A stretch of 64,000 nt of DNA from Paracoccaceae bacterium (GCA_020446815.1 JAGRDY010000008.1:124001-188000), one strand, 5' to 3'. Numbered from the stretch's first letter, positions 17,029-27,336 are shown. The notes: a model not told the origin generated them from the sequence alone. A program made the numbers and translations.

Positions 17029-17794
17029 AGGGGTCCTCATACGGGTCAAACACATCCTCTTCGATGCCAAGCTCAAAATGACGGTTCTGAAGATAGATCA
17101 GGCGCATTTGTGCATAGCTGTCTGCGCTTTCATACAGGATTGCATCGATCGTGTCGCCAAACCTTTGCCGTTCGGCGGCCTTGCCACCCAGTTTGATTGC
17201 CGTGGCATAATAGCTTTCCGGCCGCCCAAGCAGGCTGTTGACCGGGTCGATCGCGATATCGACAACCTTGCCCGCAAGATCACGTTCGGTCGATGGGCCA
17301 GCCAGTGGCAGAACGAGATAGGCCCCTTCCGGCGCACCCCAGACGTGCAGGGTTTCACCGAAATCGGTGCTTTTCCTGGGGATTCCGATCGCCGTGGCAG
17401 GATCGAAAATACCGCCAATTCCAACGGTGGTGTTGAGCGCAAAGCGCAAGGTGTTTGTCACGGCAGGTCCGGGCCGAAACTGCAACAGGCTGTTTACCAC
17501 GTCGCCGGGCGCGCCCAGATTTGACGCGACATTGATCAATCCCTGCGCAACCGGGGCGGGCAGGAACGGGCGCTTGTGTGGCTTGCCGCCGCCAAATATG
17601 GCCCGGTCAATTGCCACATTTTCATCATGTACGCGCCGGTTTTGCGCTTCATAAGGGTCGTTGAACTCTGCCCCGGGAACCGGCGCGGAACAGGCCGACG
17701 CCAACAGGACCAACCCGAGCCAGCAGGCGGCAATTCGTGGCTTTCCACGGCCAGGGCCAAAGGATAACAATGGATAAATCAAGATCGCACTCAT
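17018..17794 (-). CDS. mlaA: MlaA (VacJ) family outer-membrane lipoprotein
   Basis: MlaA extracts misplaced phospholipids from the outer leaflet of the outer membrane. The 258-residue protein has a signal peptide ending in a lipobox-like LASAC (Cys35). The family block FNDPYEAQNRRVHDEN follows, then NLGAPGDVVNSLLQ, FGETLHVWGAPEGAYLVLPLAGPSTERD and a carboxy-terminal YESADSYAQMR segment. It is translated just before mlaC. It diverges from the type I secretion genes across 131 bases. Confidence 0.92.
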   Translation of the reverse strand: MSAILIYPLLSFGPGRGKPRIAACWLGLVLLASACSAPVPGAEFNDPYEAQNRRVHDENVAIDRAIFGGGKPHKRPFLPAPVAQGLINVASNLGAPGDVVNSLLQFRPGPAVTNTLRFALNTTVGIGGIFDPATAIGIPRKSTDFGETLHVWGAPEGAYLVLPLAGPSTERDLAGKVVDIAIDPVNSLLGRPESYYATAIKLGGKAAERQRFGDTIDAILYESADSYAQMRLIYLQNRHFELGIEEDVFDPYEDPYGQ

Positions 17795-17925
17795 TGTTTT
17801 TTAAAAGTCTTCCCGGCCCATGACCCGGAATCGAAATTAACGCTTAAAAGGCCAAGAGAGAAGGCGCAAGACAATGATTGGAATCCGGGGCCTTTCGGCA
17901 ACGAACGGATCACCCAGGGGTTAGG

Positions 17926-19671
17926 ATGGGCGTATTGGCGCAGTCGGAACAAAACCGCGGAAAAGAAGAACTGGTGCAGGCCCGCTCCGAACAGCGTTTG
18001 CTTTTTGGGGTCGTGGCGCTTTTTTCGGTATTCGTGAACTTGCTGATGCTGACCGGACCGATCTTCATGTTGCAGGTCTATGACCGCGTTCTGGGGAGCC
18101 GCTCCGAGGAAACGCTGCTGGCGCTTTTCATTCTCATGACGTTTCTCTTTGCCATGATGGGGTTACTGGAACTGGCCCGTGCCCGCCTGATGGCCCGGCT
18201 TGCCGCGCGCTTCCAATCAAGACTCGACGCGCGCGTGTTCGCCGCCACATTGTCGCGCAGTTCGCTTTTTCCCGGCGATCCGGTTGCCGCCACAGGGCTG
18301 CGCGATCTTGAATCGGTACGTCAGCTTTTGTCTTCTCCGGTCCTGATCGCGATATTCGACATGCCCTGGGCGCCGATCTTTCTGCTCGGGGTCTTTATCT
18401 TTCACCCGTGGCTGGGATGGCTGGCATTCACGGGCGGTGCCATTCTTGTCGCGGTGACGTTGTTCAACCAGCTGACAACCCGCCGTGCGGTGTTGGGTTC
18501 CAGCGCCTCTACCTTGCGCGCCGACCGTATGTCGGACCAGCTTCGCGACGAAGCCGATCTGGTGCAAAGCATGGGGATGCGGGGGGCCGGGCTGGAACGA
18601 TGGTCCGCCGCGCGCGGCGAGGCGCTGATGCTGAATATCGCCGCCGGCGACCGGTCGGGGGTGTTTTCCACCTTCACCAAGACATTTCGGCTTTTTCTGC
18701 AATCGGCCATGCTTGGCCTTGGGGCCTATCTGGTCTTGCAGGGGGAATTGACCCCGGGTGCGATGATCGCCGGGTCAATTCTGATGGGGCGTGCCCTTGC
18801 CCCGGTGGAACAGGCTATCGGGGGCTGGGCTCTGGTACAGCGCGGGCAGGAGGCATGGCGCCGTCTTGCCGAACTTCTGGGCAATGCCGCGCCCGAATTG
18901 CCGCGCACCCAATTGCCCAAACCGCGCGCCATTCTCGAAGGCAACCAGCTGACGGTCGTGCCGCCGGGGCAATCCCAGGCGGCGTTGCGCATGGTTTCCT
19001 TTCGCATCGAACCGGGGCAGGCGCTGGGGGTGATCGGCCCTTCGGGTGCCGGCAAATCGACGCTTGCGCGCGCGATTACCGGCCTTTGGCGCCCTGCGGG
19101 GGGCTGGATCAGGCTCGATGGCGCGACCCTCGATCAATATGATCCCGACATTCTTGGCAGCCATATTGGTTATCTGCCGCAACGCGTAACCTTGTTTGAT
19201 GGCACCATTGCGGAAAACATTGCCCGGCTGTCGACCGAACCGGATGACGCCGGCATCGTCGCCGCGGCCCAGAAAGCCGCGGCGCATCAGATGATCCTTG
19301 ACTTGCCGGATGGGTACAACACCAGGGTCAGCCAGACCGGTGGGCGGTTGTCGGGCGGCCAGATCCAGCGTATCGGCCTTGCGCGGGCGCTTTATGGCGA
19401 CCCGGTTATCCTGGTGCTGGACGAACCGAATTCAAATCTCGACAATGACGGGTCCATGGCGCTGAATGCCGCAATCAAGAAGATGAAGGCAGAAGGTCGA
19501 TCCGTCCTGATCATGGCGCACCGGCCGGCGGCCATTCAGGAATGCGATCTTCTGCTGGTCTTGGAAGACGGCATGCGCCGGGCATTCGGACCAAGAGACG
19601 AGGTCCTCAAGGCCATGGTCAAGAACGCCCCGCAAATTGCCCGCTCCGCCGGTCCCGGGGGTGTCACATGA
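17926..19671 (+). CDS. Type I secretion ABC transporter, permease/ATPase (PrsD/AprD type)
   Basis: The protein (581 residues from ATG 17926) fuses an amino-terminal membrane domain with six segments to a carboxy-terminal ATPase. Motifs are Walker A GPSGAGKST (about residue 372-380), the signature RLSGGQIQR and VLDEPNSNLD. It begins with the typical RSEQRLLFGVVALFSVFVNLLMLTGPIFMLQVYDRVL region of PrsD-like exporters, which lack the C39-like domain of HlyB. It overlaps the adaptor gene by four bases. The outer-membrane TolC-type partner and a substrate with RTX repeats are not in the window. Confidence 0.93.
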   Translation: MGVLAQSEQNRGKEELVQARSEQRLLFGVVALFSVFVNLLMLTGPIFMLQVYDRVLGSRSEETLLALFILMTFLFAMMGLLELARARLMARLAARFQSRLDARVFAATLSRSSLFPGDPVAATGLRDLESVRQLLSSPVLIAIFDMPWAPIFLLGVFIFHPWLGWLAFTGGAILVAVTLFNQLTTRRAVLGSSASTLRADRMSDQLRDEADLVQSMGMRGAGLERWSAARGEALMLNIAAGDRSGVFSTFTKTFRLFLQSAMLGLGAYLVLQGELTPGAMIAGSILMGRALAPVEQAIGGWALVQRGQEAWRRLAELLGNAAPELPRTQLPKPRAILEGNQLTVVPPGQSQAALRMVSFRIEPGQALGVIGPSGAGKSTLARAITGLWRPAGGWIRLDGATLDQYDPDILGSHIGYLPQRVTLFDGTIAENIARLSTEPDDAGIVAAAQKAAAHQMILDLPDGYNTRVSQTGGRLSGGQIQRIGLARALYGDPVILVLDEPNSNLDNDGSMALNAAIKKMKAEGRSVLIMAHRPAAIQECDLLLVLEDGMRRAFGPRDEVLKAMVKNAPQIARSAGPGGVT

Positions 19672-20975
19672 ACCACAAGAACCCGGTGCGGATATCCACC
19701 CGCGCGCCACTGATGCTGGGTGCGCTGGCAATCGTGACCTTGCTGGGCGGGTTCGGAGCCTGGGCCACACTTAGTCAGATCGCCGGTGCCGTCGTGGCCG
19801 CCGGGGAGGTAGAGATCGAACAGAATCGCCAGGTCGTCCAACACCCGGACGGCGGTGTCGTCGCGGAGATCCAGGTCAAGAACGGCGATTTTGTCGAAGC
19901 AGGGGCACCGCTCATCCGGCTCGACGGCACGTTGCTTCAATCCGAGCTTGCCATTGTTGAAGGTCAGTTTTTCGAAATTCTGGCCCGCCGGGGCCGCCTC
20001 GAGGCCGAACGCGACGGCGCCGACACCATTGTTTACCCCAAAGAACTGGTGGATTTCGCGGTCGGACGCCCGGATATCAAGGCGTTGATGGTGGGGCAGG
20101 ATCGTCTTTTCGAGGCCCGTGCCGAAAATCAGGCCAATGAACTTTCCCAGCTCCGCCGACGCCGCGAACAGATCGCCAGCCAGATCGAGGGCATCAAATC
20201 CCAGCGCATTGCAGCCGATAGCCAATTGCGGCTGATCGGTGAAGAGTTGAAGGATCTCAAGACGCTGCTGGATCGCGGACTGACACAGGCCGCCCGCGTT
20301 CTGTCGCTTGAGCGCGAAGAAGCCCGGCTTGCCGGCAGTGCCGGCCAGCTTGACGCCAGCCGCGCCGAAGCCGAAGGGCGCATTACCGAGATCGACATCG
20401 AGATCCTGAAACTGGGCTCTTCCCGGCGCGAAGAGGCCACAACCCAGTTGCGCGATCTTGGCTACCGCGAACTCGAACTGGCCGAACGGCGCCGATCACT
20501 GATCGAGCAGATTTCACGTCTGGAAATTCGAGCGCCGGTTTCGGGGCTCGTTCACGCGCTTCAGGTCACCACCCCCAGGTCGGTGATCCGCGCCGCCGAT
20601 CCGGTGCTGTTTCTGGTGCCCCAGGATCGCCCGTTCATCATCGCGGCCAAGATTTCGCCGATCAATATTGATGAGGTCACGATCGGCCAGCCGGTCACAT
20701 TGCGATTCGCCGCCTTTGATGCGCGGACGACACCGGAACTTTTCGGCCAGATCAGCAGCATTTCCGCCGATGCCCTGGTCGATGAACGAAGCAAGGTATC
20801 TTACTACCGCGCGGAAGTTGTCCTCGACCCCGGTGAAATCGAAAAGCTCGGTGGCCTGAAACTCGTTCCCGGCATGCCTGTCGAAGTGTTCATCAGGACA
20901 GGCGACCGCACGCCGTTGGCCTATCTTCTGAAACCGCTGGCGGAATATTTCAACCGCGCCTTCCGCGAAAGCTGA
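19668..20975 (+). CDS. HlyD family type I secretion periplasmic adaptor (PrsE type)
   Basis: A 435-residue membrane fusion protein. One membrane segment (residues about 14-36) is followed by a first half-lipoyl VEIEQNRQVVQHPDGGVVAEI. A long coiled coil of about 200 residues comes next, then the second half-lipoyl IRAPVSGLVHALQVTTPRSVI, a beta barrel and a short tail. It bridges the ABC exporter to an outer-membrane channel. The ATGA overlap with the exporter gene fixes the start. The two genes form their own operon, about 67 bases before ridA. Confidence 0.93.
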   Translation: MNHKNPVRISTRAPLMLGALAIVTLLGGFGAWATLSQIAGAVVAAGEVEIEQNRQVVQHPDGGVVAEIQVKNGDFVEAGAPLIRLDGTLLQSELAIVEGQFFEILARRGRLEAERDGADTIVYPKELVDFAVGRPDIKALMVGQDRLFEARAENQANELSQLRRRREQIASQIEGIKSQRIAADSQLRLIGEELKDLKTLLDRGLTQAARVLSLEREEARLAGSAGQLDASRAEAEGRITEIDIEILKLGSSRREEATTQLRDLGYRELELAERRRSLIEQISRLEIRAPVSGLVHALQVTTPRSVIRAADPVLFLVPQDRPFIIAAKISPINIDEVTIGQPVTLRFAAFDARTTPELFGQISSISADALVDERSKVSYYRAEVVLDPGEIEKLGGLKLVPGMPVEVFIRTGDRTPLAYLLKPLAEYFNRAFRES

Positions 20976-21042
20976 CATCTCTTCCCCCGCATCTTCGCTA
21001 CAGGTAACTTGCCTGCGAACACGGATTCGAAAGGACGAGAAC

Positions 21043-21507
21043 ATGACCGGAAAAATCGACGCTCGGCTGGGCAAGCTGGGCCTGAAACTGCCCGACGCAC
21101 CCGCGCCTGCCGCCAATTATGTGCCTTATGTGCAATACGGAAATCTGGTCTTCGTGTCCGGTCAAATCAGCCAGGGGCCAGACGGGCTGATCAAGGGACG
21201 GCTGGGCGACAACATGGACGTGGCCGCCGGGACGGAAGCCGCGAGAAGATGCGGGCTGAGCCTTTTGGCGCAGATCCGCGCCGCCAGCGGCGGTGATCTC
21301 GACCGGGTGGTGCGGGTGATCAAGCTGACCGGTTTTGTCAATTCGACAGCAGAGTTCACCGATCAGCCCAAGGTGATCAACGGCTGCTCTGATCTGATGG
21401 TCGAGGTTTTCGGTGACGCGGGCCGCCATGCCCGTGCCGCCGTGTCGTCTCCTGCCCTGCCGCTGGGCGTCGCGGTCGAGATCGAGGCGATCTTTCAGGT
21501 CGAATGA
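21043..21507 (+). CDS. RidA family protein (YjgF-like)
   Basis: A 154-residue RidA-family protein. Members deaminate reactive enamine/imine intermediates made by PLP enzymes, or have other roles within the superfamily. It shows NLVFVSGQIS near residue 36 and VVRVIKLTGFVNSTAEF in the middle, with the ARAAVSSPALPLGVAVEIEA ending. It is slightly longer than the core RidA (about 130) and fits the COG0251 subgroup with an amino-terminal extension. The ribosome site is AAAGGACG. Its stop overlaps the start of the phosphodiesterase gene. Confidence 0.9.
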   Translation: MTGKIDARLGKLGLKLPDAPAPAANYVPYVQYGNLVFVSGQISQGPDGLIKGRLGDNMDVAAGTEAARRCGLSLLAQIRAASGGDLDRVVRVIKLTGFVNSTAEFTDQPKVINGCSDLMVEVFGDAGRHARAAVSSPALPLGVAVEIEAIFQVE

Positions 21508-22280
21508 TGCCGCGCGTACCGTTACATGAATCCTTTCTAACCATTCCACTTGCCCATCGCGGGTATCACGACCTTGCTGAAGGTCGGCCGGAAAATTCGC
21601 TTTCCGCCTTTGGTGCGGCTCTCAGGGCGGGTTATGGAATCGAACTGGACGTGCAGCAAACCGCCGATGGGCGGGCGGTGGTGTTTCATGATGACGATCT
21701 CGACCGGTTGTCTGTCGCGACAGGGCCGGTCAGAAATCACACGGCGACAGCCTTGAATGCCGTAAGGCTTCGCGGTGGAAACGAGACCATTCCAACATTG
21801 GAAGAAGTGCTGGGGCTGGTCGCCGGCCGGGTTCCACTGCTGATCGAGATAAAGGAAAACCTCGACACGATGGCGGATACCGAAGGCAGGCTGGAACGAG
21901 CCGTCGCGGACGCCCTGAAAAACTACCAAGGTCCGGTTGCCGTGATGTCGTTCAACCCCCATGCCGTGGCCCATATGGCGCGGCTTGCCCCCGGTATCGC
22001 GCGCGGCCTGACCACCGAATCCTACATCCCCGAACAAAGCCTTCCGATCCCGCCGTCCGTTTGCGAACGCCTCCGCGAAATTCCGGATTACGATGTGACC
22101 GCTTCAAGCTTCATCAGCCATCAGGCCTCCGATCTCGCGCGACCGCGCGTTGCCGCGTTGAAGGCGCAGGGAGCCAGTGTGCTGTGCTGGACGATCCGAT
22201 CCGTCGAAGCAGAAGCCGAAGCGCGGAAAATCGCCCATAACATCACTTTCGAAGACTACCCGGCGGAAATCCCGGCTTGA
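21504..22280 (+). CDS. ugpQ: Glycerophosphodiester phosphodiesterase
   Basis: The 258-residue cytoplasmic enzyme hydrolyses glycerophosphodiesters to glycerol 3-phosphate and an alcohol. The family signature is complete: AHRGYHDLAEGRPENSLSAF near residue 17, GIELDVQQTADGRAVVFHDDDLDRL (metal-binding Glu and Asp and catalytic His), and IEIKEN in the middle. No signal peptide is present. Coupled to ridA through an ATGA overlap and followed after 50 bases by the FemAB-like gene. Confidence 0.93.
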   Translation: MMPRVPLHESFLTIPLAHRGYHDLAEGRPENSLSAFGAALRAGYGIELDVQQTADGRAVVFHDDDLDRLSVATGPVRNHTATALNAVRLRGGNETIPTLEEVLGLVAGRVPLLIEIKENLDTMADTEGRLERAVADALKNYQGPVAVMSFNPHAVAHMARLAPGIARGLTTESYIPEQSLPIPPSVCERLREIPDYDVTASSFISHQASDLARPRVAALKAQGASVLCWTIRSVEAEAEARKIAHNITFEDYPAEIPA

Positions 22281-22330
22281 CGCACCGCCGGTAAAGCCCC
22301 GGATCGAACGGGCAGGGAAAGTCACTGCCA

Positions 22331-23509
22331 ATGGCTGAAACGACGATGCAAATGACTGTCCTGGCGGGCCTGGACGGCATCGACGCTGGCGACTGGGACG
22401 CCTGCGCCTGCCCCGAGGCAACCAGCGGCAGGCCTCGTGATCCGTTCACGACTCACCGCTTCCTGTCAGCTATGGAACGCTCTGGGTCTGTCGGCCCCGG
22501 CACAGGCTGGCAGCCGCGCCATCTGGTCTTGCGCAACGCCGGAAAGGTCATCGCCGTAGCCCCGCTTTACGTCAAGGGCAACAGCCAGGGCGAATACATC
22601 TTCGATCATGCCTGGGCGGATGCATGGCAACGCGCGGGGGGCCAATACTATCCCAAGCTCCTGATTGCTGTACCCTTCACGCCTGCAACCGGTCGTCGGT
22701 TCCTGACAAGGCCGGGTTGGGAATCCGCCGGCATTTCGGCTCTTTTTCAAGGGGCGGTGCAGATCGCCACCGAAAACGGCATCTCGTCGCTGCACATAAA
22801 CTTCTGCACCGAAACCGAGGCGAAAGCAGGGGTCGATTGCGGCCTTTTGCATCGTGTCACCCAGCAATTTCATTGGGAAAATCACACCTATGCCGATTTC
22901 GGGGCATTTCTTGCCGCCCTTTCGTCGCGCAAGCGCAAAACGATCCGCAAGGAAAGAAAGACCGCCCAGGCGTTCGGCGGCACGATCCGGCATCTGACCG
23001 GGCCGGACATCCGCCCCGAACACTGGGAAGCGCTCTGGCAGTTTTATCAGGACACAGGCAGGCGCAAATGGGGCCACCCTTACCTGACGCGTGCGTTTTT
23101 TGATATCGCACAGGAAACCTTGCGCGATGACGTTCTGCTTGTCATGGCCGAACGTGGCGGGCACCCTGTTGCCGGCGCCTTGAACTTCATCGGGCGCGAT
23201 ACGCTTTTCGGCCGATACTGGGGGGCGCTCGAGGATCACCCCTGTCTGCATTTCGAAGTCTGCTATTATCAGGCCATCGATTTCGCCATCGCCCAGGGAC
23301 TTGCCCGTGTCGAGGCGGGGGCGCAGGGCGAACACAAGATTGCCCGTGGCTACCTTCCGACAAGAATCCACTCGCTGCACTGGATCGGCGATCCGGCGTT
23401 TCGCAATGCCGTCGCCCAATATCTCGAAGCCGAACGCAGGGCAGTCGGCGCGGAAATTGCCCTGTTGACGGATTTCGGCCCGTTCCGCAAACTGGTCACG
23501 CCGGACTGA
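22331..23509 (+). CDS. FemAB-like GNAT-fold acyltransferase (peptidoglycan biosynthesis/recognition family)
   Basis: A 392-residue protein with two linked GNAT-like folds, as in the FemAB_like (DUF482) family. Recognisable stretches are DPFTTHRFLSAMERSGSVG near residue 37, SSRKRKTIRKERKTA in the middle, TGRRKWGHPYLTRAFF, and AGAQGEHKIARGYLP towards the end. Members are cytoplasmic and presumed to transfer aminoacyl or acyl groups; the substrate is unknown. It probably belongs to the ridA-ugpQ operon. The family call is good, the function vague. Confidence 0.8.
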   Translation: MAETTMQMTVLAGLDGIDAGDWDACACPEATSGRPRDPFTTHRFLSAMERSGSVGPGTGWQPRHLVLRNAGKVIAVAPLYVKGNSQGEYIFDHAWADAWQRAGGQYYPKLLIAVPFTPATGRRFLTRPGWESAGISALFQGAVQIATENGISSLHINFCTETEAKAGVDCGLLHRVTQQFHWENHTYADFGAFLAALSSRKRKTIRKERKTAQAFGGTIRHLTGPDIRPEHWEALWQFYQDTGRRKWGHPYLTRAFFDIAQETLRDDVLLVMAERGGHPVAGALNFIGRDTLFGRYWGALEDHPCLHFEVCYYQAIDFAIAQGLARVEAGAQGEHKIARGYLPTRIHSLHWIGDPAFRNAVAQYLEAERRAVGAEIALLTDFGPFRKLVTPD

Positions 23510-23554
23510 AACAGGTGTGTTTGCCGCGACTCTTCACAATTGAGAGGCATTGCC

Positions 23555-23917
23555 ATGATCGAACTTCTTTCCGAAGCCGAGCGCAACGAAAGCCTTCCTG
23601 GGTTGGGCGACAGCGGCTGGGGCGCGGTGCCGGATCGCGACGCCATTCGCAAGATATGGAAATTTCGCAATTTTTCCGAAGCATGGGCCTTCATGTCACG
23701 CACGGCACTGGCGGCGGAAAAGCTCAACCACCATCCGGAATGGACAAACATCTACAATGTCGTCGATGTCACGCTGACCACCCATGATTGCACCGGGCTT
23801 TCGGCACTCGATATCAAGCTTGCCAGGCGGATGGACGGTTTTGCGGGCGATGCAGAAGTGCAAAGTGACCATTCCGAACCAGTCGCCTGTCTTTGCCAGA
23901 TTCACGCCCGAAAATGA
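23555..23917 (+). CDS. phhB: Pterin-4a-carbinolamine dehydratase
   Basis: A 120-residue PCD/DCoH protein. The catalytic histidines are His59 and His60 in EKLNHHPEW and His77 in TTHDCTG. It dehydrates 4a-hydroxytetrahydropterin, recycling the cofactor of phenylalanine hydroxylase; in bacteria without that enzyme it may serve molybdopterin or other pterin steps. ATG 23555 has GAGAGG seven bases upstream. The neighbours (FemAB-like gene and ilvD) do not say more about its role. The tail after residue 105 is slightly longer than usual. Confidence 0.9.
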   Translation: MIELLSEAERNESLPGLGDSGWGAVPDRDAIRKIWKFRNFSEAWAFMSRTALAAEKLNHHPEWTNIYNVVDVTLTTHDCTGLSALDIKLARRMDGFAGDAEVQSDHSEPVACLCQIHARK

Positions 23918-24061
23918 CCGCGCGGGGGCGGCCGGACCGCGCCCCTGGGCGTCGTCTTCCGGGCAGCCACTGAACCCGCCTCTGAAGGCGCCAATCTGAC
24001 TTGCCGTCACCGGCAGGGTTCTCTATTTCCTTGATCCAAACCATCCGAGGGAGTCCGCCCA

Positions 24062-25795
24062 ATGAAAAACCGTCAGTTCGACAAATCGAAACTTCCCAGC
24101 CGACATGTGACCGAAGGACCGTCGCGGGCGCCGCACCGGTCCTATTTCTATGCAATGGGAATATCCGAGGCGGAAATTCATCAGCCCTGGGTCGGCGTCG
24201 CCACCTGCTGGAACGAGGCGGCACCATGCAACATTTCGCTCAACCGTCAGGCACAGGCGGTCAAGATGGGTGTGAAGGCCGGGGGCGGCACGCCACGGGA
24301 ATTCACCACCATCACCGTCACCGATGGCGTGGCGATGGGCCACGAAGGGATGCGATCATCTCTCGCCAGCCGCGATGCGATCACCGATACGGTCGAACTG
24401 ACGATGCGCGGGCACTGCTATGATGCACTCGTGGGGCTGGCGGGCTGCGACAAATCCCTGCCGGGGATGATGATGGCGATGGTGCGGCTCAACGTGCCAT
24501 CCGTATTCATCTATGGCGGGTCGATCCTGCCGGGCAAGCTGGATGGCAGGGACGTGGTCGTTCAGGATGTTTTCGAGGCTGTCGGCAAGCATCAGGCGGG
24601 CCAGATGTCGGATGCGGAACTGGATATTCTGGAACGTGTCGCCTGCCCTTCCGCAGGCGCGTGCGGCGGTCAGTACACTGCCAACACGATGGCCTGCGTT
24701 TCCGAAGCGATCGGGCTTGCACTGCCGAATTCGTCTGGCGCACCCGCACCCTACGAAAGCCGCGACCAGTATGGCGAGGCTTCGGGCATGGCAGTGATGA
24801 ACCTGATCGAGAAGAACATCCGTGCGCGCGACATCGTGACCCGCAAGGCGCTGGAAAACGCTGCGCGGGTTGTGGCCTGCACCGGCGGATCGACCAATGG
24901 CGGCCTGCACCTTCCCGCCATCGCCCATGAAGCGGGGATCGATTTCGACCTGTTCGACGTCTGCGACATTTTTCGCGACACACCCTATTTCGTCAACTTG
25001 CGCCCGGGCGGTGATTATGTGGCCAAGGATCTCTATGAGGCAGGCGGCGTGCCGGTGGTGATGCGCGAATTACGCAAGGCGGGGCTGATCCACGAAGACT
25101 GTCTGTCGGCCACGGGCCGCACCATCGGCGAAGAGCTTGATCTGGTGGATCGCGCCGTTGACGGCAAGGTGATCCATCCGGTCGAGACGCCGATCACCCC
25201 AACCGGCGGTGTCGTCGGCCTGAAGGGCAATCTTGCCCCCGAAGGCGCAATCGTGAAGGTTGCGGGAATGGCCGCCACCGAGCAGGTATTCACAGGCCCG
25301 GCGCGGGTGTTTGATTGCGAAGAAGAGGCTTTCGAAGCTGTCCAGAAGCGCCAGTACAAGGAAGGCGAGGTCATCGTCATCCGCAACGAAGGCCCGGCGG
25401 GCGGGCCGGGGATGCGCGAAATGCTTTCGACGACAGCGGCATTGTCGGGGCAGGGTATGGGCAAGAAGGTCGCGCTGATCACGGATGGCCGTTTTTCAGG
25501 GGCGACGCGCGGCTTTTGTGTTGGCCATGTCGGCCCCGAGGCAGCACATGGGGGGCCGATTGCCTTGCTGCGCGATGGTGACATGATCACGCTCGATGCA
25601 GTGAAGGGCGAAATTTCCGTGGCGTTGAGCGACGCCGAACTGGACGCCCGAAAAGCTGACTGGAAGGGCCCGCGACAAACCGAATATGCGACGGGCGCGC
25701 TCTGGAAATACGCCCAGCTCGTCGGCGGTGCGCGCTATGGCGCGGTCACCCATCCGGGGGGCAAATCCGAACGTCATGTCTATATGGATCAGTAG
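24062..25795 (+). CDS. ilvD: Dihydroxy-acid dehydratase
   Basis: IlvD converts dihydroxy-acids to the keto-acid precursors of valine, leucine and isoleucine using an Fe-S cluster. The 577-residue protein keeps the cluster cysteines in [11 protein letters not shown] (Cys129) and [10 protein letters not shown] (Cys195 and Cys201). [25 protein letters not shown] stands in the carboxy-terminal half. A strong GAGGGAG site precedes the ATG. The last 20 bases overlap the putative start of a lipoprotein gene. The upstream 144 bases show no attenuator. Confidence 0.96.
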   Translation: MKNRQFDKSKLPSRHVTEGPSRAPHRSYFYAMGISEAEIHQPWVGVATCWNEAAPCNISLNRQAQAVKMGVKAGGGTPREFTTITVTDGVAMGHEGMRSSLASRDAITDTVELTMRGHCYDALVGLAGCDKSLPGMMMAMVRLNVPSVFIYGGSILPGKLDGRDVVVQDVFEAVGKHQAGQMSDAELDILERVACPSAGACGGQYTANTMACVSEAIGLALPNSSGAPAPYESRDQYGEASGMAVMNLIEKNIRARDIVTRKALENAARVVACTGGSTNGGLHLPAIAHEAGIDFDLFDVCDIFRDTPYFVNLRPGGDYVAKDLYEAGGVPVVMRELRKAGLIHEDCLSATGRTIGEELDLVDRAVDGKVIHPVETPITPTGGVVGLKGNLAPEGAIVKVAGMAATEQVFTGPARVFDCEEEAFEAVQKRQYKEGEVIVIRNEGPAGGPGMREMLSTTAALSGQGMGKKVALITDGRFSGATRGFCVGHVGPEAAHGGPIALLRDGDMITLDAVKGEISVALSDAELDARKADWKGPRQTEYATGALWKYAQLVGGARYGAVTHPGGKSERHVYMDQ

Positions 25796-26414
25796 CGGCG
25801 GGCCGTTGCGCATTTGGACAGCTCTTGCCCTGCTGTCCACATTGCCCGGCTGCACGGCAGATATGGCCGGTGTCGCGGGGTCGCGCGCCCTGTCGGTGTC
25901 CGGGGGCGCGGTAACGGTTGCCGGGCCTGCCGGTTACTGCGTGGACAAGGGGGCCAGCAAGGACGGGTCGGCCGGCGCGTTTGTGCTGCTGGGCACCTGT
26001 GCTGCAATGACCCGGTCAACTGGCGCCGGGCCGACCGTTGCCCCGGCAATCCTAACCGCTTCGGTCATACCGGGCGCGCCGGACGAAGGCCCATTGTCGG
26101 CCGTATTCCCGTCGACGGCGCGATTTTTCCGCTCAGCGCCTGGAAGGAAGGCGCTCAGCCGTAATGGCAGGCCCGAGAATGTCGAGGTTGCCGATGTGAT
26201 ATCCAAAGGCGAGGTGTTGTACATCCGCCTGCGCGATACATCCGAATCCGCGGGCCAGTCGGTGGAGCCGGAATACTGGCGGGCAATCTTGTCGCTGCGG
26301 GGGCGTATTGTCACCCTTTCAGCCCTGGCATTGCGTGACCGGCCCTTGACATCATCGGCAAAGCGGAAAGTTCTGGAAGCCTTCGTTGCAAGGATGCAAG
26401 CCACGAACACTTGA
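25776..26414 (+). CDS. Putative lipoprotein of unknown function
   Basis: From ATG 25776 the 212-residue product has a hydrophobic segment, [13 protein letters not shown], that reads as a lipoprotein signal with Cys28. A TTG at 25805 would give a shorter signal. The mature part is rich in small residues and contains repeated valine/glycine stretches ([18 protein letters not shown]) but no domain I recognise. It overlaps the end of ilvD, so it is probably transcribed with it. Not identified beyond its export signal. Confidence 0.65.
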   Translation: MSIWISSGGPLRIWTALALLSTLPGCTADMAGVAGSRALSVSGGAVTVAGPAGYCVDKGASKDGSAGAFVLLGTCAAMTRSTGAGPTVAPAILTASVIPGAPDEGPLSAVFPSTARFFRSAPGRKALSRNGRPENVEVADVISKGEVLYIRLRDTSESAGQSVEPEYWRAILSLRGRIVTLSALALRDRPLTSSAKRKVLEAFVARMQATNT

Positions 26415-26527
26415 ATCCGCCGCGCTGCGTCGCCAGCAAGAACATCACTGGATGCGAGAATGTTCGCAAGGCTTGCGCCAGGACGGAAACGAAACGATAA
26501 GAAATTACTGTTTCTCTTTCATGATCA

Positions 26528-27325
26528 ATGAACCGGACATTTCACGCCCTCATGGCCCTATTTTACGACAGGCTGTTTGACCGGTTGCTGTTCAGGCGCT
26601 CGCTTGTTCAATGGCGTCGCGCGGCAGTGCTGGGCGAGAAAACCGATCTGGGCACCCTGCGCAGACAGCGCGGTCAGGCCCGCCAGTTGCGGCGGGAAAT
26701 CGACCAGTTGCTTTATGTCGCCGAAGGGCGGCTCTTGTCGCCGGAAATCGGCCAGAACGCGATCCGAAAACCGTTGCACGCCGATTGGGCCTGGCGCCCT
26801 GAATTGTGGAGCGGTCCGATCACGCCTCCGGGCATAGCCGCTGTCGAGAACCGCGAGACATTTGGCAGCCAGGCAACGGTATTCCACGATTGCGAACAAA
26901 ACGAGCTGACCATTCGCCAGGTTCGCAATTGCCGGGAAAGCGATTTGTCGCCATTCGGTTTTCGAATGGATGTCTTTCGTTTCGACGGATCATTCCTGTC
27001 GCTGGTTATTGATTTGCCACATGAGGCCACGCAGGGTCTGAAGCTGCGCCATGTGATCCGCATGGACGTGACCGTCGAACTGGAAAAACCGCTGGAAATA
27101 TTTGCCAGGCTGAATATCAAGCACGGCCCGAATTCGGAACAACTTGTTCGCGAACTGCCGATGGACAAAAACGAAATGACAGTGGAATTCGATCTGGCCT
27201 ATAGCAAGATGAACGAAAAGCGGGTCGAACGGGCCTGGGTAGATCTGATTTTCGAGGGGCCCGAGATGAACCAGATCATCTTGCGGGATGTGACGTTCAG
27301 TCGCCGGCCGCGCGCGGAATTGTGA
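26528..27325 (+). CDS. DUF6478-like protein of unknown function
   Basis: A 265-residue protein that resembles the DUF6478 family found in Rhodobacteraceae; the family name is from memory. The first 60 residues are arginine-rich and probably helical. The rest is beta-rich with WAWRPELWSGPI near residue 90, FHDCEQNELTIRQVRN, and VDLIFEGPEMNQIILRDVTFSRRPRAEL at the end. This could be a carbohydrate-binding-like sandwich. There is no signal peptide or catalytic motif. Its stop is four bases into the next frame and the following gene begins 12 bases later, so the two are a unit. Function unknown. Confidence 0.65.
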   Translation: MNRTFHALMALFYDRLFDRLLFRRSLVQWRRAAVLGEKTDLGTLRRQRGQARQLRREIDQLLYVAEGRLLSPEIGQNAIRKPLHADWAWRPELWSGPITPPGIAAVENRETFGSQATVFHDCEQNELTIRQVRNCRESDLSPFGFRMDVFRFDGSFLSLVIDLPHEATQGLKLRHVIRMDVTVELEKPLEIFARLNIKHGPNSEQLVRELPMDKNEMTVEFDLAYSKMNEKRVERAWVDLIFEGPEMNQIILRDVTFSRRPRAEL

Positions 27326-27336
27326 CGGAGAACGCA

